64,000 bases of DNA from Pseudorasbora parva (Eukaryota; Chordata; Actinopteri; Cypriniformes; Gobionidae): assembly GCF_024679245.1 (NCBI RefSeq), contig NC_090177.1, positions 50,404,978-50,468,977 on the forward strand. Reading direction: 5' to 3'. Shown here piece after piece: positions 23,841-33,451 of this stretch (positions within the stretch are counted from its first letter, which is position 1; every line of letters begins with the position of its first letter). A program made the translations under genes and the position numbers. The notes under the pieces were generated by a model. The model saw only the letters and a list, made by a program, of their open reading frames with translations. It had not been told where the DNA came from and did not search any database.

Positions 23841-24363
23841 CATAGACTGTAAAAAAATATGGACGTAGCGTCCGTGACGTCACCCATAGGATTCTGATAA
23901 GCCGTTCTGAAGCTGAAAGTATGGGCGAGCTGGGCGTTGCCATCTTGTGAGCGAGTCATCGCGTGTCACTCCCGGATAACAGAAAATGGGCAAAAAGGCG
24001 GGATGTGCGCGGAGCTGAGGTGACGCAATAACTATAGACGGCGGATAAATGGCTATCCACTTGTAACCACGCCCTTAATTATGCAGAACCTTAAGGCTTT
24101 ATATAACGTAAACGAATGAGTTATAAAAAAATTCACCCCCCTCAGAGTTGTCATGAAGATCAACATTAGCCTTATAAACCAAAACCACAATTTGTACCAG
24201 GCTGTAAACATGTTTTTTCCTGCTTTAAAGTTGAGAATTTTAACATGGGGCTCAATGAGATTCTGCTCCCTTCTGGAGCCTGTCCCTAGTGGCCAGTTGA
24301 GGAATTGCAGTTTATATTACTTCCGTATTGGCTTCAAGAGAAATCGCGGGAGGTTGCCGCTTG
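23841..24363. mobile_element. 523-bp insertion with CA...TG ends and 8-bp target duplication
   Basis: GTTTTTAG occurs at 23833-23840 and again at 24364-24371. Removing the insert and one copy restores the LINE ORF2 end (FKSRLKT continuing into HLFTM). The insert begins CATAGACTGTAAAAA and ends GGTTGCCGCTTG. There is no clear inverted repeat beyond CA/TG. The 8-bp duplication fits hAT or P-type DNA transposons. Contents: CCGTGACGTCACCCATAGG near 23872 and a TGGCCAGTTGAGGAATTGC block near 24290, and no ORF. Confidence 0.8.
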
Positions 24364-27299
24364 GTTTTTAGTCTAGATTTAAACTGACAGAGTTTGTCTG
24401 CTTCCTGAACAATGCTAGGAAGTCTATTCCACAGTTTAGGAGCTAAATAGGAAAAGGATCGACCGCCTGCAGTTGATTTAGATATTCTAGGTATTATCAA
24501 CTGGCCAGAGTTTTGAGACCGCAATAGACGTGATGGAGTATAATGCGTTAAGAGCTCGCTTAAGTACCGGGGAGCTAAACTATTTAGTGCTTTGTAAGTA
24601 ATAAGCAAGATTTTAAAATGTATGCGATGTTTAATAGGGAGCCAGTGCAATGTTGACAGAACTGGACTAATATGATCATACTTCCTGGTTCTAGTAAGAA
24701 CTCTAGCTGCTGCATTTTGGACTAGCTGGAGTTTTTTTATTAAGCGAGCAGGGCAACCACCCAGTAGAGCATTACAATAATCTAGCCTCGAGCTCATGAA
24801 CGCATGTACTAACTGTTCAGCATTTTGCATTGAAAGCATGTGCCGTAATTTAGATATATTTTTAAGATGATAGAATGTGGTTTTACAGATGCTAGAAACG
24901 TGGCTTTCAAATAAAAGATTGGTATCAAAGAGCACACCCAGGTTCCTCACTGACGACGAGGGCTTGACAGAGCAGTCATCAAGTGTTAGACAGTATTCTC
25001 GGTTACTACTTGTGGAGCTTTTCTGTCCAATAATTAAAAATTCAGTTTTATCTGAATTAAGTTGCAGGAAATTACTATTCATCCAATTTTTTATATCAGC
25101 TATGCATTCTGTTAATCTTGTGAATTGGTAGGTTTCGTCAGAGCGTGAGGAAATATAGAGCTGAGTATCGTCAGCATAACAATGAAAGCTAACGCCATGT
25201 TTCCTAATGATATCTCCCAGTGGTAGCATATACAGGGTGAAGAGCAGCGGTCCTAACACTGAGCCTTGCGGTACCCCATACTGAACTTGTGATTGGTGTG
25301 ACATCTCTTCATTTACTGCTACAAACTGATAACGGTCAGATAAGTACGATTTAAACCATGCCAAAGCAGTTCCACTAACGCCAACATAATTTTCGATTCT
25401 ATTCAGAAGAATATTGTGATCGATAGTATCAAATGCAGCGCTAAGATCGAGTAACACTAATAGAGAGACTCAACCACGATCAGATGATAAGAGTAAATCA
25501 TTTGTAACTCTAATTAGAGCAGTCTCAGTGCTATGATACGGTCTAAATCCTGACTGGAAATCCTCACATATACCATTTCTTTCTAAAAAGGAACATAATT
25601 GTGAAGACACAGCCTTTTCTAGTATTTTTGATAGAAACAGTAGATTCGAGATTGGCCTGTAATTGACTAATTCTTTAGGATCAAGTTGTGTTTTTTTAAT
25701 AAGTGGTTTAATTATAGCCAACTTAAAAGTTTTCGGTACATATCCTAATGTCAAAGATGAATTAATGATATTAAGCAGAGGATCTATGACCTCTGGAAGT
25801 ATCTCTTTTAATAGCCTAGTCGGTATAGGGTCAAGCATACATGTTGTTGATTTTGATGATTTTACAAGTTTAGCCAGTTCTTCTCCTCCTATAGCAGTGA
25901 ATGAGTGTAATTTTTCCTCAGTGACACTACAATGCTCTGTCTGAAGTGATACTGTAGTAGACGGCTGCATGGTTATAATTTTATTCCTAATATTATCAAT
26001 CTTACAAGTAAAGAAGTTCATAAAGTCATTACTGCTGTGTTGTTTACAAACATCTGAAGCTGAAGCTTTATTTTTTGATAATTTAGCTACTGTATCGAAT
26101 AAATACTTTGGGTTGTGTTTGTTTTCTTCTAAAAGAGTTGAGAAATAAGCAGATCTAGCAGTTTTTATGGCCTTTCTGTATGCAATCATGCTCTCTTTCC
26201 ACAAATTGCGAAAAACCTCCAGTTTTGTTTTCTTCCAGCTGCGCTCGATTTTTCTGGCTGCTGTTTTAAGGGCCCGAGTGTGCTCGTTGTACCACGGCGT
26301 TGGATTATTTGCTTTAATCTTCTTTAAGCGCCGGGGAGCAACTATGTCTAAAGTGCTAGTAAAGAGAGAGTCAATAGTTTCTGTTGCAGCATCAAGTTCC
26401 TCTTGGCTATCTGTAATGCTGAGGAGATGGAACTGATGAGGAAGATTATGTACAAAGCAATCTTTAGTCGCAGCGGTTATCGTCCTGCCATATTTGAAGC
26501 GAGGGGATGGCTTTGCAGCCTTAGGTAAATTAAGTATACATGATATTAGGTAATGATCTGAGATGTCATCGCTCTGCTGCAGAATTTTAACAGTATCAAC
26601 ATTTATTCCATGTGACATTATTAGATCTAAAGTATGATTAAGGTGATGAGTGGGTCCCGATACGTGTTGTCTAACTCCAATAGAGTTTAGAATGTCTCTA
26701 AATGCAAATCCCAATGCGTCTTTTTCATTGTCTACATGGATATTAAAATCCCCAACAATTAGTACTTTATCTACAGCTAATACTAACTCCGATACAAAAC
26801 CAGCAAATTCTTTGATAAAGTCTGTATTGTGCCCTGGTGGCCTGTATACAGTAGCCAACACAAATGTCAGACGGGATTTATCATTTACACTACACAACGT
26901 TACATAAAGCACCAAAACTTTAAAGGAATTATATTTGAAACTAGACTTCTGAGTAATACTGAAAATATTATTATAAATTATAGCAACACCTCCCCCTTTA
27001 CCTTTCAGACGTGGCTCATGTTTGTAACAATAATCTCGGGGGGTGCACTCATTTAAAGTAATGTAATCGTCAGGTTTTAGCCAGGTTTCTGTCAAGCACA
27101 GCACATCTAAGTTATGATCTATAATCATATCATTGACAACAAGCGTTTTTGGCGAAAGGGATCGAATATTCAGCAACCCGAGCTTTATCAATTGTTCATC
27201 CGTATTATATCTGTTGTTTATTTGTTGGACATCAATTAAATTTTTACTGTTGAATGGTTTTGATGGTTTTTTGTATTTACTAATTCGGGGAACAGACAC
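24312..27299 (-). pseudogene. L2 LINE ORF2: endonuclease-reverse transcriptase, one stop codon
   Basis: Nicks target DNA and reverse transcribes the LINE RNA. The endonuclease shows LLNIRSLS, LCLTETWLKP, GKGGGVAIIY, VGDFNIHVDN and SDHYLIS. The RT shows YRPISNLLFLSKILEK, FQSGFRPYHSTETAL, LLDLSAAFDTIDHNILL, GVPQGSVLGPLLF and the catalytic FHCYADDTQLY. A single TGA at about 25470 splits the frame in the middle of RT (SSDRG*VSLLVLLDLS); both sides are in the same frame. The last codons after FKSRLKT are replaced by the 523-bp insert. Apart from these two lesions, the 995-codon protein is complete. Confidence 0.92.
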
Positions 27300-27431
27300 A
27301 GTCTCTATGTGATAATATCTAGGTGAAAGAGTCTCTATGTGCTGGGATTTAGCTGACTTTGGTGACGTGAGACAGCTAGCAGACGGTTGGTTTAGCCAGT
27401 TTGTCTGCTTCCTGACCTGGGCCCCAGTGAG

Positions 27432-28292
27432 TCAAGGTTTAGCTCTAAGACTATGTGCCAAATTACTAGAGAGAAGAGCAGCACCAGCCCAGGAGGGATG
27501 AATGCCGTCTATCTTCAACAGGTCAGGTCTGCCCCAAAAACTTTTCCAATTGTCTATGAACCCTATGTTATTTTGCAGACACCACTTAGACAACCAGCCA
27601 TTGAGTGATGATAATCTGCTAACTATTTCATCACTCCTTTTCGCAGGGAGAGGACCAGAGAAAACTACAGCTTTTGACATCGTACTTGCGAGTTTACACA
27701 CCTCTTTAATGTTAATTTTGGTGATCTCCGACTGGCGAAGTCGAACATCATTAGTGCCAACGTGAATAATAATCTTAGAGAATTTACGATTAGCTTTAGC
27801 CAGCACTTTTAAATTTGCTTTGATGTCAGGCGCTCTGGCTCCCGGTAAACATGTGACTATGGTGGCTGGTGTCTCTATTTTCACATTCCGTGTAATAGAA
27901 TCGCCAATAACTAGGGCACTTTCAACAGGATCCTCAGTGGGTGCGTCACTGAGTGGGGAGAACCTGTTTGATGTTCTAATCGGAACGGAAGAGCGGTTTT
28001 TTGATCCGCGACTATGCTTTCTCATCGTCACCCAGCCCTGCTGCGCGGGCTCAGCCGGAACCAAACAATGAGTGTTCACTAAGCTAGTCGCATCCAAAGC
28101 AGTATCTAAAGCTGTTACATTCTCACTACTCTCACATAAAGCTTGGATGCGTGTCTCTAAATCTGAAATCTTCTCCGTCAGCCTGATTAATTCCTTACAT
28201 TTATCACATGTGAAGCCCTGTTCGCCAACGGAGATAGATATGCTAAACATGTAGCATGCAGTCCAAGTAACAATGACAGGAGAAGAAGACAT
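27432..28292 (-). CDS. L2 LINE ORF1: zinc-binding, coiled-coil and SGNH esterase-like protein (286 aa)
   Basis: ORF1 proteins of CR1/L2 LINEs often carry a lipolytic-type esterase of the SGNH fold. Here a short CDKCKEL zinc-binding motif (residues about 30-36) is followed by a heptad segment (LTEKISDLETRIQAL). The esterase part starts at SALVIGDSITRNV (the GDS box with the nucleophilic Ser), continues with HVGTNDVRLRQSE (the GXND box) and ends with DGIHPSWAGAALLS (the D-x-x-H catalytic pair). The frame is intact from ATG 28292 to the stop at 27432. ORF2 follows 133 bp downstream. Confidence 0.85.
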   Translation of the reverse strand: MSSSPVIVTWTACYMFSISISVGEQGFTCDKCKELIRLTEKISDLETRIQALCESSENVTALDTALDATSLVNTHCLVPAEPAQQGWVTMRKHSRGSKNRSSVPIRTSNRFSPLSDAPTEDPVESALVIGDSITRNVKIETPATIVTCLPGARAPDIKANLKVLAKANRKFSKIIIHVGTNDVRLRQSEITKINIKEVCKLASTMSKAVVFSGPLPAKRSDEIVSRLSSLNGWLSKWCLQNNIGFIDNWKSFWGRPDLLKIDGIHPSWAGAALLSSNLAHSLRAKP

Positions 28293-28720
28293 GGCTTACC
28301 GTATTTGTTGATGAATCCAAAACTTACCACAGTTGTCTGATGGAGTCTTTTTAATAATCCAACTCACCACAGTTTTCTAAAGTCAGAAAACAGGAGACCC
28401 GGATGCTGGGATGGAAAGCTACCAGGCTAGCGAAAAGCTAACGTGTGGTAGTGATTTAGATTAAAAGCTAGTAATGTCAAATTTAAATTGATAGGCTATA
28501 TTAAACACTATATGGTGATGAGTAAGTTATATTTAGCAGTGTAGATTACAAAGAAAATATATCAAATAGAGATTCAAACACAGCTATACAGAGCTACAAA
28601 CACTGTGGTGGCAGCAGCAGCAGCAGGCAGACAGACAGGAGCAATCGATCAGGAACAATCAATCAGCCAGAAGCAATCACTGAGTGGTACGACCTATCAG
28701 ACTGTGAGTACCGATATTCA

Positions 28721-29625
28721 ATCAAGTTTTATTTTATAACATTTAAACGAAACAAAATAGGCAAAGTGAGAGCTGCTAACTATGAATTAATAATTAATGC
28801 AGACGAATTAAGAATTTGTGTGCTAGTTTTATTAACTAGGCTACTTTGATGTTCTTGATCGTGGTGTGGCTGAGATTTATTAAATCCTTTTTGATTTTTA
28901 ATGACTATAATACATCTAGCCAGCTGCCAGCACATTAATTAAACTTAAAAAGATGACAAAAGCATGTTGTTGTAAGGGTATGTACCTGTAGCTTACTGTA
29001 TTAGTGGGCAAACTTTCTGAATACTCATTATTTTACCATAGTTAAGAATAAAATATTATAACTGCGCTGACTGCCTGGTTGCACTACAATATTAGCCTGT
29101 CTATATGATGCATAATGTTTGTCAAGTTCAGCCATTTATACTTTGGCTACCTTCTTGTACTGATATATTTTTGCTGTGAAGGATTAAAACGATTAAAATG
29201 AATCCTTTATTTTTTTTTAAATAATTTTTTTGTATGAATCTTGCACAAATGTTTTTTTGTTATCCTTGGAGCTGGACTGAAAAGACTGGGCATAATATTG
29301 CAGTGATTAATAAATGGATATTTAGCTACTCCAAACAAATATTATATTCCATTCTGCATATCATGTAAATTTCATAATGTAACCGATATGGCATGGCTTT
29401 TGACATGTATGTTACCTTTTTTTTCCTTTTAGGGATTGCCACGCCATCACTGTGGAAATGACTGCGGGATAAAGTCTCAGTGTTTTTTTGTAGTTGTTGC
29501 TGTTGTTGTTGTTTCTGTTTTTTTTTTTTTTTTGCCAAGTATATGCTAATATAGTATCTGTCAATGTCACATCTTTCAGCTGGACATGCCTTTCATTAGA
29601 AAGTGGTGGTGTCTTCTTCTAATGG
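28721..29625. other. AT-rich interval without recognisable genes
   Basis: Probably interior of the 10.3 kb element. GGCAGCAGCAGCAGCAGGCA near 28608-28630 belongs to the LINE 5' region next door. A CAA/GTT-type run (TTGTTGCTGTTGTTGTTG) and poly-T lie at 29490-29535. No ORF with features. Confidence 0.4.
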
Positions 29626-30185
29626 AGTGCTTCAAAATAGATTAGATAGAAGTTTATTGTCATTACAAATGTACAAGTACACTGCAACGAAATTTGTTTC
29701 TTGGAGCAAGCCTCCGGGCTGCAGCTATTTACCAGCGCTGCCACACGCTCTCCGAAGAAAAAAAATGCAGATTTTGCAAAGCATAGCATACGTACATACA
29801 TAAGAAACACAACATAACATAACACAGCACACGTGGTCACGTGATGGAATTTTTTGTTTGGATTGGGTAAGGGAGGAAGGGAGGGAAGAGGCAGACGGAT
29901 GGAGGAGGGGATGGGATCGGGGGTGGGTGTGTATGGTGCGAGTAAGAGTCTGAGTTTGTGTTGTGAGAATGTCAGCCATAACTTAAGATGTTCAGTTCTG
30001 TGGCTTGCCCTTGAAGGGAGATAAGGCAGTGCACGGGGAACGATAGCAGACCCAGCTGTCAAGCTGACCTCCCAACCGAGAGAAAGGGAGAAGGTGGGGG
30101 GTGAAGGGTGAAATGAAGCAATTTTAATCCATTTTAGTAGATCTTCGGTAATTTGTCTGGATCATAATCAATCAGTCACTGATCC
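29626..30185 (-). mobile_element. LINE-like 3' UTR and tail attached to the membrane-protein ORF
   Basis: On the reverse strand the sequence after the ORF stop ends ...GTACATTTGTAATGACAAT + AAACTTCTATCTAATCTA, with a polyadenylation-like AATAAA and short (ATCTA)n-type tail. Such ACAATAAA plus short-repeat ends are typical of Rex1/Babar-like fish LINEs. No RT sequence is present between ORF and tail. Confidence 0.6.
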
Positions 30186-30797
30186 TCAGCGTTCCTGGCG
30201 TACGTCCGGCTCATGGAGTGACTTGGACATTTCGTCCAATTTCATACCCAGACCGGTCAAAATCCGTAGAAGTTCACCAGTCTGTCCTCCGATGGTGTCC
30301 ACTCTTTTCTGTGTTTCCACAGTCCGAGCTGAGATGTAACGGTTCAGTTCATCGGTCTGTGTCACTCTCCGATCTAATACCTTCAGTCGGTCACTCACAA
30401 CCCCGAAGCACCCTATAATTTCGGCAGACAGCGGCTGGGTGAATTTGCAGGCAGCTGTCTTACAAATCTTCCGATATGTCAGGGCAGTCCCAAGGCCGAG
30501 AAATAGGAACCCTGCTATCAAAAATACAAATATGAATATATCCTCTGCATCCTCCACGGACAGGGCTTCCAGGCACAGGACTTGCCAGTTGTTCCAGGCG
30601 TCCCGCATGTAGCCCGCAGTGAAGGTCCCGTCCGGGCAGATGGGTTCTCCCGGAGCACCCTTCCTTTGTGGGAAAATCTTGTCAATTGCGCTGAGTGACC
30701 AGTTAATCAATTCCATTTCCAGTATTTTCAGGAGTCCAGCAAGCAGGGGGTCAGAGAAAAAAAAGTTGAACAGGACAAAAAACAAGAGCAAACGCAA
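30186..30797 (-). CDS. Uncharacterised membrane protein with C-terminal coiled coil (203 aa)
   Basis: I do not recognise a named family. The reading frame is uninterrupted for 203 codons. A hydrophobic N-terminal stretch (LLLFFVLFNFFF, residues 3-14) could be a signal anchor; an alternative start is the Met at MELINWSLSAIDKIF, residue 28. Next is a conserved-looking block with PICPDGTFTAGYMRDAWNN. A strong membrane segment lies at about residues 86-107 (FIFVFLIAGFLFLGLGTAL). The tail from EIIGCFGVVSDRLKVLDRRV to the end has heptad spacing and is highly polar, as in a coiled coil. It is intron-less and followed on the same strand by a LINE-like 3' tail, so it is probably a retroposed or element-borne gene. 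Function unknown. Confidence 0.6.
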   Translation of the reverse strand: MRLLLFFVLFNFFFSDPLLAGLLKILEMELINWSLSAIDKIFPQRKGAPGEPICPDGTFTAGYMRDAWNNWQVLCLEALSVEDAEDIFIFVFLIAGFLFLGLGTALTYRKICKTAACKFTQPLSAEIIGCFGVVSDRLKVLDRRVTQTDELNRYISARTVETQKRVDTIGGQTGELLRILTGLGMKLDEMSKSLHEPDVRQER

Positions 30798-30840
30798 GAG
30801 CGGAGCGGGAGCAGTGGGAAAACACGTCTGCTCTGAATGA

Positions 30841-31457
30841 GATCAGGAAGTGGGTCAATAGAAGGGTATTATATCAATATATATTTGTATTCATCTCTGT
30901 AACACTTGCTGGTTTTTATAACTTGTGCAGTTTTTTATTAATTTTTCAGTTACAATTTATCTACAGTTAATTTTGTGTCATGGCTCATTTATCAAAATTA
31001 CCATGTTCACCAGATTAGTATAATGTCAGTCATCATCCATTTAGCTAAGTAAGGTATATAGGAAATGTTTACAGTAGTTGCCTTATGCTATATGCAGCTT
31101 CAACTGTAAAGTGCCATGGTCTCAACTGGTGGATATTGCTCTTATATACTTACAAATTTGGAGTTTGGACTTAGACATCAGTAACAAATATTCTGTTTGG
31201 CTTTCTCTCTCTACAACTCCAACAGTGCACAGGTGTTAAATCGGATATATCCACTCCGTCTGTGCAGCAACTGATGAAAAAAGGGGTCTTTTTGGGGCTG
31301 TTGTTATTGCAAAAATGACAAATATATATTCTTCAATCATTCTTGAGTCTTGTCTTGCCTCTCTACAACCTTTAAAATATCTGACTGTAATATAGTGACT
31401 GCATATACTGATTCCATCTTTATTTTACCTGATAATTAACTAATTAGTTAAACTTAA
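30841..31457. other. AT-rich interval without recognisable features
   Basis: Lies between the membrane-protein ORF and the Kolobok-like element. No ORF, inverted repeat or match elsewhere in the window. TTAA at 31454-31457 is the target of the next element. Confidence 0.4.
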
Positions 31458-31728
31458 AGGGGGGGTGAAACACTCAGTTTCAGTCAGTGTCATGTCAATC
31501 TTGAGTACCTATAGAGTAGCATTGCATCCTGCATATCTCCGAAAAGTCTTTATTTTTTTAATAATTATATAAGAAAGATGCGCTGTTCCGAGTCTTTCCG
31601 AAAAAAGCCGAGCGGGTGGGGGCGTGTCGTGTGAGCGGAGCTAAATAATGACGTGTGCAGCAGCGCGCTGTGTGTTGAGTCGAGTGCATCCCTAACAGCG
31701 GGAAAAAAACTTTATTCAAAATAAAAAT

Positions 31729-32036
31729 ATGGCTTTTAATCAGATACAGCCATACATCTATGATCCGGAATCAGACCCAGAGGCTGCAGTTGAACAGGAG
31801 CAGCAGCAAAAACGACTAGAGCAGGACGTCTGTATGTGGTAAGTTACAAGTTATACACTAACTATATAATATGCTTAGCGGCTTGTGTTATTTACATATT
31901 TATACTTGAATTATATCGTCGTATTTTTGTCTTTGAAGGTGTACATGTGGGAAGTGCAGTTGTGCACGTGTGTTTGTGTGTTTACGCGTGGTTTGTGTAG
32001 ACAGTAAGCGGACTAAAAAAAACACAGACATTTGAA
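31729..32036 (+). pseudogene. Spliced cysteine-rich coding module in the Kolobok-like element
   Basis: Exon 1 starts at ATG 31729 (MAFNQIQPYIYDPESDPE) and ends at 31838 before GTAAGT. Exon 2 starts at 31939 after CTTTGAAG. The split codon TG|G restores DVCMWCTCGKCSCARV, a W-C-x-C-G-x-C pattern. The module resembles the N-terminus of fish transposon-linked proteins with a P2X7-like cysteine-rich domain (recalled, not verified). The frame ends at TGA near 32034, and no further exon was found, so it is a truncated gene. Confidence 0.5.
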
Positions 32037-32049
32037 GCAGTCTCACTCA

Positions 32050-32311
32050 CCCTTCTAACGTTGGGACTGCTCCATCCTTCAGCATTAGGCGATTGGGAAA
32101 AGCCGGCGTCGAGCTGGGCCTTGTTTATGAAACAGTCGGCACCGAAATGCAGCGAACAGATATAAACATTCGCGCAACTCAGTTGCTGATCCGGAAAAGC
32201 AAATTCCATCCACTGTTGCCTTAACGCTGGGTTTTGGAGAATCTGTGCAGGACTGTCTTGGTCTGGCAACCAAAAACGCACTTTTTTGGTGACATTGTTA
32301 TGTGCTATGTG
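32050..32311 (-). pseudogene. THAP-domain coding remnant
   Basis: THAP domains are C2CH zinc fingers that bind DNA. The reverse strand has MSPKKCVFGC (from 32311, first Cys pair), then in another frame ALRQQWMEFAFP, ANVYICSLHFGADCF (the C..H of the finger) and, after a further frame change, LKDGAVPT, the usual end of such a domain. At least two frameshifts break it. It faces the spliced + strand module. Confidence 0.7.
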
Positions 32312-32647
32312 TAATTGTCACCTGTCCAGCATCCTACAAACCAGCGCTTTGATGGGCGTAGGCTGTTGCTTTCGCTCTCTCCCTCGCTCTCTCTCATGCG
32401 CTTCCGGTAGAATTGTCCGTAAGGCCCATACAAGGAAATTCTGCCCCCATTAACGTCAAAGGGGACGCATGATCTCAAAAAACTTGCCGAAACTTATGAC
32501 TAACCGGAAGTAGTATTTTTGACAAAGAAATACTCCCATCAAACGTCCACCTTAACTTTTGAAACTTTGTCTATGTTTAGTATGGGATTCCAAGTCTTTA
32601 ACAGTGTAAAAAGATCAGTATGCATGAAACAGCATTTCACCCCCCCT

Positions 32648-32924
32648 TTAAGGAGGTTAATCAATATAGAGTATAATTCAAGGAATTAAGATTTAAGGAA
32701 CTCAACTTTTTTTTTAAAGATTGATATACATTTTTCATTTATATTTGTGTAAATTAATTTGTTTAAATTTTAAATTGTGCATCAAAGCAGGTATTACACA
32801 CTTTGTAATTAACCTCTGATGCATGTTGAATTTAAAAAATCTCATAAAATATACTCCTGAGATTAAATATCTTGATACTATGGCTACTAACTAAACCACC
32901 TGGGTTGTGGAACTGAGGTCCTGA
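32648..32924. other. AT-rich interval
   Basis: Probably original interior of the TA-flanked element; no gene or repeat recognised. Confidence 0.35.
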
Positions 32925-33451
32925 AACTGCAGCACACCGCTATATCATCCAGTTCTGTAGGTGGCGCTGTCACAAAAAACGAGGATCCTAGAATTGCGGT
33001 CCTGAAACTGGGGTCCTGAAACTGCAGCCTCCGGTTGTGCAGGAATATACTACTGACTTTACCTCGTCATGAATAGGCCTACATGCTCGCGGCTGTTTTC
33101 AGCTGATTCAACACAGAACTTGTAATGTTTGCATATCATACGATTGTATAAAACAAAAGTCGGAGTCAAAGGGCCGTGTAGAGCAGCATTTAAACGGAGC
33201 GTACATTCGTCAGCAGCTGCATTGTGCGGATATTCGCCTTTACAGTTCCATGCGCTAAAAATAATAAATAAATAAATAGAAAAAAGCACCTAATATGTCT
33301 CTCGCGCTTCGGCTTGCCAATTCAGAAGACAAACCAATGGGCCGCTGTCGCTGCATGTTGTCAGTGGTACAAAAAATAAAAAATAAAAACACTACCAGCC
33401 CCAAAGTGCGTCGGCCCCCCAGGCAAATGCCCGTCCAGCCCCGAGGTTGTC

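Larger units (their letters stand above)
22917..28720 (-). mobile_element. Near full-length L2/CR1-type LINE
   Basis: Read on the reverse strand it has a 5' UTR (about 28720-28293), ORF1 (28292-27432), ORF2 (27299-24312), a 3' UTR and a TTGATTGATTGATTGATA tail ending at 22917. The same 3' UTR occurs as fragments at 8540-8800 and 63372-63656. It is interrupted in the last ORF2 codons by a 523-bp insertion (23841-24363). The left limit is set by the GATT tail; the right limit is uncertain by some tens of bases. Confidence 0.88.
31458..32647. mobile_element. Kolobok-like element, copy 1 (TTAA flanks)
   Basis: AGGGGGGGTGAAACACTCAG at the left and GCATTTCACCCCCCT at the right are inverted and flanked by TTAA (31454-31457 and 32648-32651). 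TTAA duplications occur in piggyBac and Kolobok elements; the THAP domain coded inside favours Kolobok. Shared end blocks with copy 2 (41791-42874) include TCATGTCAATCTTGAGTACC and ACTTTGTCTATGTTTAGTAT (the last bases differ). It has two facing coding modules (see next entries) but no full transposase. Confidence 0.72.
22782..33045. mobile_element. 10.3 kb inverted-repeat element flanked by TA
   Basis: TTCCTGCACAACCGGAGGC at 22782 and its reverse complement ending at 33045 are flanked by TA on both sides (22780-22781 and 33046-33047). The inverted ends run on for about 90 bp with short internal repeats of GGACCCTAGTTCTA/GGACCCCAGTT. Contents include a whole L2 LINE, a tailed membrane-protein ORF and a Kolobok-like element. 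Unassigned sequence at 28.7-29.6, 30.85-31.45 and 32.65-32.9 kb may be the original interior. The superfamily is unclear; TA flanks fit Tc1/mariner-type or related elements. Confidence 0.6.
21735..33443. mobile_element. hAT-like element, 11.7 kb with nested contents
   Basis: The left end CAGGGCTGGACTGGGG and right end (reverse complement CGGGGCTGGACGGG) are imperfect inverted repeats. They are flanked by perfect direct copies of AGGTTGTC at 21727-21734 and 33444-33451. The 8-bp duplication is characteristic of hAT elements. The uninterrupted target is preserved at 41175-41182 in unit 2, which confirms both borders. No hAT transposase ORF is recognised inside; most of its length is later insertions. 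Outer parts (21735-22780 and 33046-33443) are probably the original non-autonomous element. Confidence 0.88.
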
